Below are positions 59,491 to 64,000 of a DNA stretch of 64,000 bases, piece after piece (the stretch's first letter is position 1; every line of letters begins with the position of its first letter). The stretch is from Laguncularia racemosa. Its lineage: Eukaryota > Streptophyta > Magnoliopsida > Myrtales > Combretaceae. Below the pieces are notes generated by a model, which had not been told where the DNA came from, ran no database searches, and was given only the letters and a program-made list of their open reading frames with translations. The stretch spans positions 10,447,559 to 10,511,558 of the forward strand of contig JBBMOL010000008.1 of the NCBI GenBank assembly GCA_037954665.1, written 5' to 3'. Made by a program: the position numbers and the translations under genes.

Positions 59491-60294
59491 TATAGAAGAT
59501 TATCTTGGTAGTTAGACTTTTAACTGAATTTAATGTCATGGAACGATTTAATGGGTTAGTGATAGGGCCCATGAAACTAGGTCCCATTTAGGCATGTTTA
59601 AGAGAGATTTGACTTGGTAGGCTTGGAACATGGGTTGCTGGATTGGTTTTTCTACTCTTGGCCTTGCTTAGTTCTCTTGTGCATGAAAAATAGTCTTGGA
59701 AAAAGTATTTTGAAGCCTATTTGGACCTTGTCTTGCCTTAAAAGGAGCTATGTGGACTAAATAAGAGCTATTAGCTTATTTCAATATAATGGGCTTTTTC
59801 CTTACTCTTAAAAGCCATTAGGCTTATCCAAACCTAAGCCTAAGCCTAAGATCCATATAAGAAAAGAAGGGACGAATGTGACCAATTGGATCATCAAGAC
59901 TCAGGAGCAAACTAATAGCCACCAATACAAACAAATCTCAACTATCTATCTTAAAATAGTCAAACAGTCATGAACATGCTCCAAAATCTATATATAGGAG
60001 CTTTCTCCTCTTCATTTGGAAGATTTGAAGCATTGGTAAGCTTTATAGAAACATTGTCACTATGCTAGAATTGTGCCGCAAAAGATCAAATCATTACTTC
60101 ATTAAGAATGCATTAAGAACATATTAAGAACTACATATCCAATCTATTGTCATATGTGCGCTTTGATAATCTAAGCTTATTAATTCCTTCTGCCATGTCT
60201 CTCTTTAAAATAATTTCTCCATGTGTCATTAGATTAGGGCTTCTCTAAGATCAACCTTCACATGCATCGCATGTGATCAATCATCAACAACAAC
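59491..60294. repeat. ~800-bp direct repeat, right copy (LTR-like)
   Basis: Partner of 40571-41370 in the same orientation. It contains CCAAAATCTATATATAGGAG, a TATA-like box, and ends near CATCAACAACAAC. Confidence 0.6.
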
Positions 60295-61959
60295 CCCCTA
60301 TACACACAGTACCCCTTTTTACAAGTTTTTCAATTTAAGGTTTAGGGTACTAATCTTTTGATGAGTTAAGAATAGAAATGGGTAACTAATTGAACTATGT
60401 CACTTTTACACTGCATGCTAACTACGCAACAGCATTCGCTAATCAAAGCTCTTCGCCTTCTTGAAACAAAACTCAACATGATAAGCATATTAGGATTCAA
60501 TAAATAGGGTAATGCAAAAAGGAAATTGGATTATTCTTATCTTGAATTTCTAAGGTAAAGTTGCACACAAAGGGTGGGAGGAAAGAGAAGGTCGATGATC
60601 GTAGAAGGAGAAGAGTGAAAGCTTCTATTCTTTCTACTTTCTAAATTGACTTTTAGAATTTCATAATAGAAAATGGAAGCGATTTAGGCCTTTAAATAGA
60701 AAAATGACAAGGAAATTTCTATTTGATCTTCATTTTGAAATGATTTTTTCAACATGTTTGATTTGGATAGGAAAGAAATAAAAGAACTTAAATGAAGAAC
60801 AAAGATACTAACTTTTTTTTTAAGCATAACAATCATTTTATTGAGTAATACCATGGGAAGTTGCATCAATGTTTGATACATGTAGTAGACTTATTAACTA
60901 AATGGATAAGATCTCTTAGAAAATGTATTTAACTTGAAAAAAATTGAAATGTGAAAAAAAAAAAAATTCAAACTTTAATTCTATACTTTCCAAGCTAAAT
61001 GATATTTTAACTTATTAACTTCTTTGGGAATATGTGAAATAGAAGTACTTGATTTTCGCATCTAAGTTTTGAATTTTGTGAATGGTGCAAATGGATTTGA
61101 ATGAGTTGGTAATTCATTCATATCCAACTTCAAGATGAAGATTTTGCAAGCTATGTTAGAAGTAATACTTTAGTCCATCTTTGATGGTAAACAACTATAT
61201 GATTTTGATATTAGCAATCTTAAAACACTTTGGCAAAAGCAAATATTGACTTTTAGATGAATCTCATACAAGACCTTTACTTGTTGCACTCCATCAATAT
61301 ATTTATTTGAATTTTTTTAATAAAAGGGAAAATTTTAGTTTATCTAATATCATATCTTTATATATTCAATTCTAATTTGTGAATTTTCTTAACAATATAG
61401 CAAAATTTGTAAACAAGAATTGTTTAATTAAAGTATGGAAATCTTTAGGTTTCTATTTCTACTTAATATCAACTACTTAGCTAATAATCTGAATTAATTA
61501 AAGTCTCTTGAATTATATAACTAATAATAATATTATTTAATTTGTGATTAAAAAATTAAATATTTGAAGCATTTTAACTTAGTAATATAACTCATGACAA
61601 GATTGTAGTCTTAAACTAATTAATAGTTTTAAGATTAACATTATTCTAGTTCTTCCTTGTTAGAATGCAATAACGAAGTGAAAAAGGAAGAAGAGTGGAA
61701 AGACATTTCAAGAATAAAACACATGAGATCATGGCAATAGGAAAAAGAATTTTAGGTGAGGATTTTGATGCCTTCCTAGATGTATCTCTTAATGGACCAC
61801 TTAAATAAAACAATTGTTTAGAGCTACTCTCATATTTCAAAAACTGAGTCTTCCAATATAACACCTTCTAGATCAACTAGAAACTCGCTTACCAACTACT
61901 TGAAAACTATTGCATGTATGTGTAAGTGATTCTCAAGGCATGGGTGGTGAAAACATATA

Positions 61960-61966
<7 letters not shown>

Positions 61967-62002
<36 letters not shown>
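61967..62002. repeat. (TA)n microsatellite
   Basis: About 18 uninterrupted TA units. Confidence 0.9.
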
Positions 62003-62005
<3 letters not shown>

Positions 62006-62244
62006 TAGTTTGGGTAAGTAAAACTGGATAAGATTGATGAATAAATTAGATTTGATTTGACTACTTTATAAACATTTTCAAGTTTGAATCTCATTTACCT
62101 ACCCATTTCTTAATTAATAGTCTTATAAACATATTTGGATCTAACTCTTGCACCACTTATGGTTAAAATTTTTTATGTTTATAATATTACTTCACACTTA
62201 ATTATTTACTTACTATAGTGTTTTATCTATTCTCTACCTTTATA

Positions 62245-62245
<1 letters not shown>

Positions 62246-62282
<37 letters not shown>
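62246..62282. repeat. Compound (CT)n(CA)n microsatellite
   Basis: A CT run passes directly into a CA run. Confidence 0.9.
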
Positions 62283-63212
62283 TTAAGTCTTATCGCTCCA
62301 CCATTGGTTTTGCTGATTGTTGTCATCTCCTTTTAATTATTGTTCTCGTCTAGTTTGACTCCAATTTTGGTAATAGTAATGCACTCTTACTATTTCATAT
62401 CCTTCTACACACAAAATTCTAGCATTCTAAAAGAAAAGCATAGTATGATATATGCATAAATGGATGCATTCTTTTCGCCTTTATATACAAATATATTAAA
62501 GGTATACCTCATTTAGACCTTGATTGTATTAGTGAAATCGCTTAATATTACTAATGAAAATTGAATTGGATGTATAAAGTAGTTTCTACTCAAGTTAATC
62601 ACAACATGTTGTGCTTTAACCTCTAGAGCAACTATGTTAGAAAATTTTGTTTAAGTTATTTATATAGCACTTAAAGTTTGAATTTATTATTTAATTCTTA
62701 AGCTACTATGTTTTCACTACTGTAATTGAACATGAATTGGTGCAATTGATTTAACCCAATTCATTCAAGTTAGACCATGGAGTGAACTTGGTCTTTTTGT
62801 ATGAGGGACATGGACTTGGTGTGACTTAGGTGATCTAGGCAATCTAATTGCTACCTATAACCCAATTATGCCTATAATGAAAATTTAAAAAACTATAGCA
62901 AAGCAAGTGTTCTTTATGCTACCTATTTATCAAAGTTTAGGGAGATTATTTATATATTCCCATTATAGTTTTCTTTTTAGTAGAGGGTTTTGTGAGATTA
63001 TTTAGTTCTTTTAGCATGTAAGCTCAAATATCTTATGTTTTTTTTTTTTAATTTTTGTTTGTGTTTTCTTTCTTTTTTATTTTTTTAACTTTTTTGTACT
63101 TATTTTTTATATCTTCTTTTTAAAAGGGAGGCAAAAATGTGGTATGTACACTTTGGTATTGGGTTTTATGCTCACCTTTATAGAACTTTTGTTTTTCAAA
63201 TGCATAAGATAG

Positions 63213-63237
63213 TTCTTCTTCTTCTTCTTCTTCTTCT
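63213..63237. repeat. (TTC)n microsatellite
   Basis: Eight or so TTC triplets in an intergenic setting. Confidence 0.9.
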
Positions 63238-64000
63238 TTTTGTTAACCATAGATGTGGCTTCTAACATGGGAATGGGAGCAATGCTAATACATCATAAAG
63301 CTTTAATCTATAGGTTAAGAATAGCATTTAGGGAACTAATGGCTATAAATGAAAAAAAAAAAACATTAAAGTACAAATAGCAAGAGAATTTAGACATTTA
63401 AGTTGTCACTAAAAGATTTGTGAAATAAATGAAAAGAGAAGAATAAAAAAGCCTGTTTATTTGAAATGTCATGGTTACAAGTTGGATGGAATTAAAGTTA
63501 TAAATTTTAGTTTTGAGGAGATGTTAGCTATAACCTGGCGGTGTTAGGAAAATAAACTAAGTAAATTTAGGTTATGTAAGTTAGTTTGGCTAAAGGAAGT
63601 GTGGTATAAGTTAGTTAAGGTGGAATCTATGGTAAAACTATGGAAGACTAAGAAGTTTAGTGGAATCGATTGGAATACAAGATTAATAATTAAAGGAAGG
63701 AATCTCATTATAGCTATAAATTGAGAAAACTAGAGATACTAAATTACCTAGGAGATTAATTCAACTATGTTTAAAGACGTAAATAGACATAGGTAAGAGG
63801 ATCTTAAAGAGTTGAAGATATATAGAAATAGGTATAAGCAAGAATTATCCATAAGAATGATTTGGATTCAAAAATCAAATTATAAAATTCAATCAAAGTG
63901 GAATAGCTAAAGAATTGAATAAGGAGGAAGTTAAAGATGTGAATGATTAAAAGGAAGTTTTCAGTGTAAATGGAGATCTATGAGATATATGTGGTAACTT

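Larger units (their letters stand above)
60295..64000. other. AT-rich intergenic DNA to the window end; no gene
   Basis: No convincing gene. It holds simple repeats at 61967-62002 (TA)n, 62246-62282 (CT)n(CA)n and 63213-63237 (TTC)n, a short segment similar to the 3' flank of STAR gene 1 at 62978-63029, and a segment near 63510-63600 similar to the interior of the LARD-like element. Confidence 0.5.

Noticed and set aside
1..64000. CRISPR array, bacterial-type operon, rRNA or tRNA genes
   Set aside because: No regularly spaced identical repeats, no operon-like gene runs and no cloverleaf or rRNA signatures were seen; the primer binding sites are retrotransposon features, not tRNA genes.

Overview
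This is nuclear DNA of a flowering plant, almost certainly a eudicot. It is AT-rich, has GT-AG spliced genes, many poly-A/poly-T tracts and microsatellites, and plant LTR retrotransposons, LINE fragments and MITEs. There are no operons, CRISPR arrays, or rRNA or tRNA genes that I can support. No species can be named from sequence alone.

Two host genes are well supported. They are tandem paralogues on the + strand, at 12.3-16.7 kb and 35.4-39.5 kb. Each has seven coding exons of identical length (80, 89, 152, 117, 117, 144 and 147 nt, stop included) and encodes a 281-residue STAR-family RNA-binding protein: Qua1-like dimerisation helix, single KH domain with GPRG loop, and KRAKTG tail. By hand count they differ at 36 of 281 residues. 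Their 5' leaders and proximal promoters are recognisably related but have diverged in a G-box and in upstream ATGs.

The rest is mostly transposon-derived. Left arm (1-12 kb): a probable solo LTR (4.57-5.24 kb), CCTATAGGG-rich repeats, and a 762-bp Mutator-like MITE with long arms and a 9-bp target-site duplication (9.6-10.36 kb). Between the genes: an unrecognised degenerate region (18.0-19.15 kb), a broken Ty1/copia element on the - strand (19.2-24.04 kb), and a large element with 1.9-kb LTRs and no coding capacity (25.47-32.92 kb), itself lying between two ~650-bp diverged direct repeats. Right arm (40-64 kb): an 800-bp direct-repeat pair (40.57 and 59.49 kb) that encloses a PIF/Harbinger-type element (41.76-42.94 kb), a 3.0-kb solo LTR with target-site duplication (44.7-47.8 kb) and an internally deleted Ty3/gypsy element with intact LTRs (51.4-55.4 kb). 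The enclosed host sequence carries odd degenerate short-motif repeats.

The genes do not form a pathway. The window shows one duplicated RNA-binding gene being separated by successive transposon insertions. I found no evidence of an undescribed enzymatic or defence system. The most notable signals are the regulatory divergence of the two STAR paralogues, the lesion pattern in the copia element, and the large non-coding LTR elements. All alignments and counts were made by eye.
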